Shown: positions 63,630 through 64,000 of the stretch, in pieces
How the letters are laid out: the number at the start of each line of letters is the position of its first letter
How positions within the stretch are numbered: position 1 is the first letter of the stretch
Assembly: GCA_033675265.1 (NCBI GenBank)
Contig: JAUJYZ010000467.1
Location: 62,001-126,000, forward strand
From: Actinostola sp. cb2023
Taxonomy: Eukaryota; Cnidaria; Anthozoa; Actiniaria; Actinostolidae
DNA length: 64,000 bases
Reading direction: 5' to 3'
Position numbers and translations under genes: made by a program
The notes under the pieces: generated by a model
Told to the model about the DNA's origin: nothing
Databases searched by the model: none
What the model saw: only the letters and a program-made list of their open reading frames with translations

Positions 63630-64000
63630 TGACGTCCAAACCATTCTTGACCTTCAGAATTTCCATAATAAATATTAAAATTTTAAGACACTGTGCAGTT
63701 GGAGATGCATTAGAGATTGGATACACATTAAGAGGATATTTATTTCAACATCGCGTAATATCCGCAAAAAGCGCCAAAATACAGCCCTTTTGAACAGTTT
63801 GACTTTCGATTTTGGCTTTGGATTAACACTCTAATTTTATTTTAACCAAGCACAAACTATTAAAAACAAAGTAAAATGTCTGCCTAAAACTGTTTTAGCG
63901 TTGCACAAAGCCATTTTCCTGCTTTTTGTTTCAAATTTGAGGTAATTCAGGAGAAAATATCAGCAATACTAGCAAATATATATATCTAGCCCATGTGGAC
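63630..64000. other. non-coding end of window
   Basis: No supported feature. Confidence 0.4.

Overview
This is AT-rich eukaryotic DNA with short introns bounded by ordinary GT..AG sites. It most likely comes from a marine non-bilaterian metazoan (cnidarian or sponge). The reasons are the mix of element families (BEL/Pao, DIRS-like tyrosine-recombinase retrotransposons, Polinton/Maverick, Merlin/IS1595-like, an IS3EU-like element carrying a HECT gene) and several lineage-typical orphan proteins: a SAMD3-like protein, protein kinases with an HND catalytic loop, and DUF6589-like proteins. Species cannot be read from the window. Most of the 64 kb is nested mobile DNA, and nearly every multi-exon gene carries frameshifts, nonsense codons or insertions.

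Layout. 0-4.7 kb: the 3' end of a BEL/Pao element with its 3' LTR, an orphan terminal exon, a tyrosine recombinase fragment and three MITEs. 5.2-7.4 kb: a minus-strand coiled-coil/low-complexity gene cut off at its 5' end. 7.46-13.51 kb: a structurally complete IS3EU-like DNA transposon with about 200 bp terminal inverted repeats and a perfect 6-bp target duplication; it carries an intact HECT E3 ligase gene and a convergent DDE transposase gene that has three nonsense codons but no frameshift. 13.7-18.3 kb: a retroelement gag fragment, a decayed protein kinase gene on the minus strand, and divergently from it a two-exon C2H2 gene that looks intact. 18.8-25.7 kb: a multi-exon minus-strand gene ending in a Ulp1/SENP-type protease domain, whose 5' end is cut by a Polinton. 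25.7-33 kb: that partial Polinton (polymerase B, integrase, capsid-like protein, broken ATPase, two small genes). 33.3-33.8 kb: a first exon of a RecQ-like helicase. 35.7-43.1 kb: a three-exon Merlin-type transposase gene whose second exon is split by a 3.7-kb non-autonomous transposon with arrays of 45-bp repeats. 43.3-45.5 kb: a DIRS-like gag-RT unit. 45.7-49.1 kb: an EnSpm/TNP2-like transposase gene. 49.5-59.5 kb: a SAM/SAMD3-like gene that contains a kinase exon, a TTAA-flanked MITE, a 1-kb TA-flanked element and a DIRS-like retroelement, with a duplicated C-terminal exon. 60.8-61.9 kb: a DUF6589-like pseudogene. The remainder is non-coding.

How the parts relate. The elements form a layered insertion history that can be read from exact target duplications: the IS3EU-like element went into an older MITE, the 3.7-kb element into a Merlin exon, a TTAA MITE into a SAM-gene exon, the Polinton into the Ulp1 gene, and a DIRS-like element into the SAMD3-like gene. 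The only long open frames without a visible lesion are the HECT gene, the Polinton polymerase, integrase, capsid-like gene and its small 32.1-kb gene, and the C2H2 gene. All family names come from recognised motifs and remembered family patterns; no database was searched.
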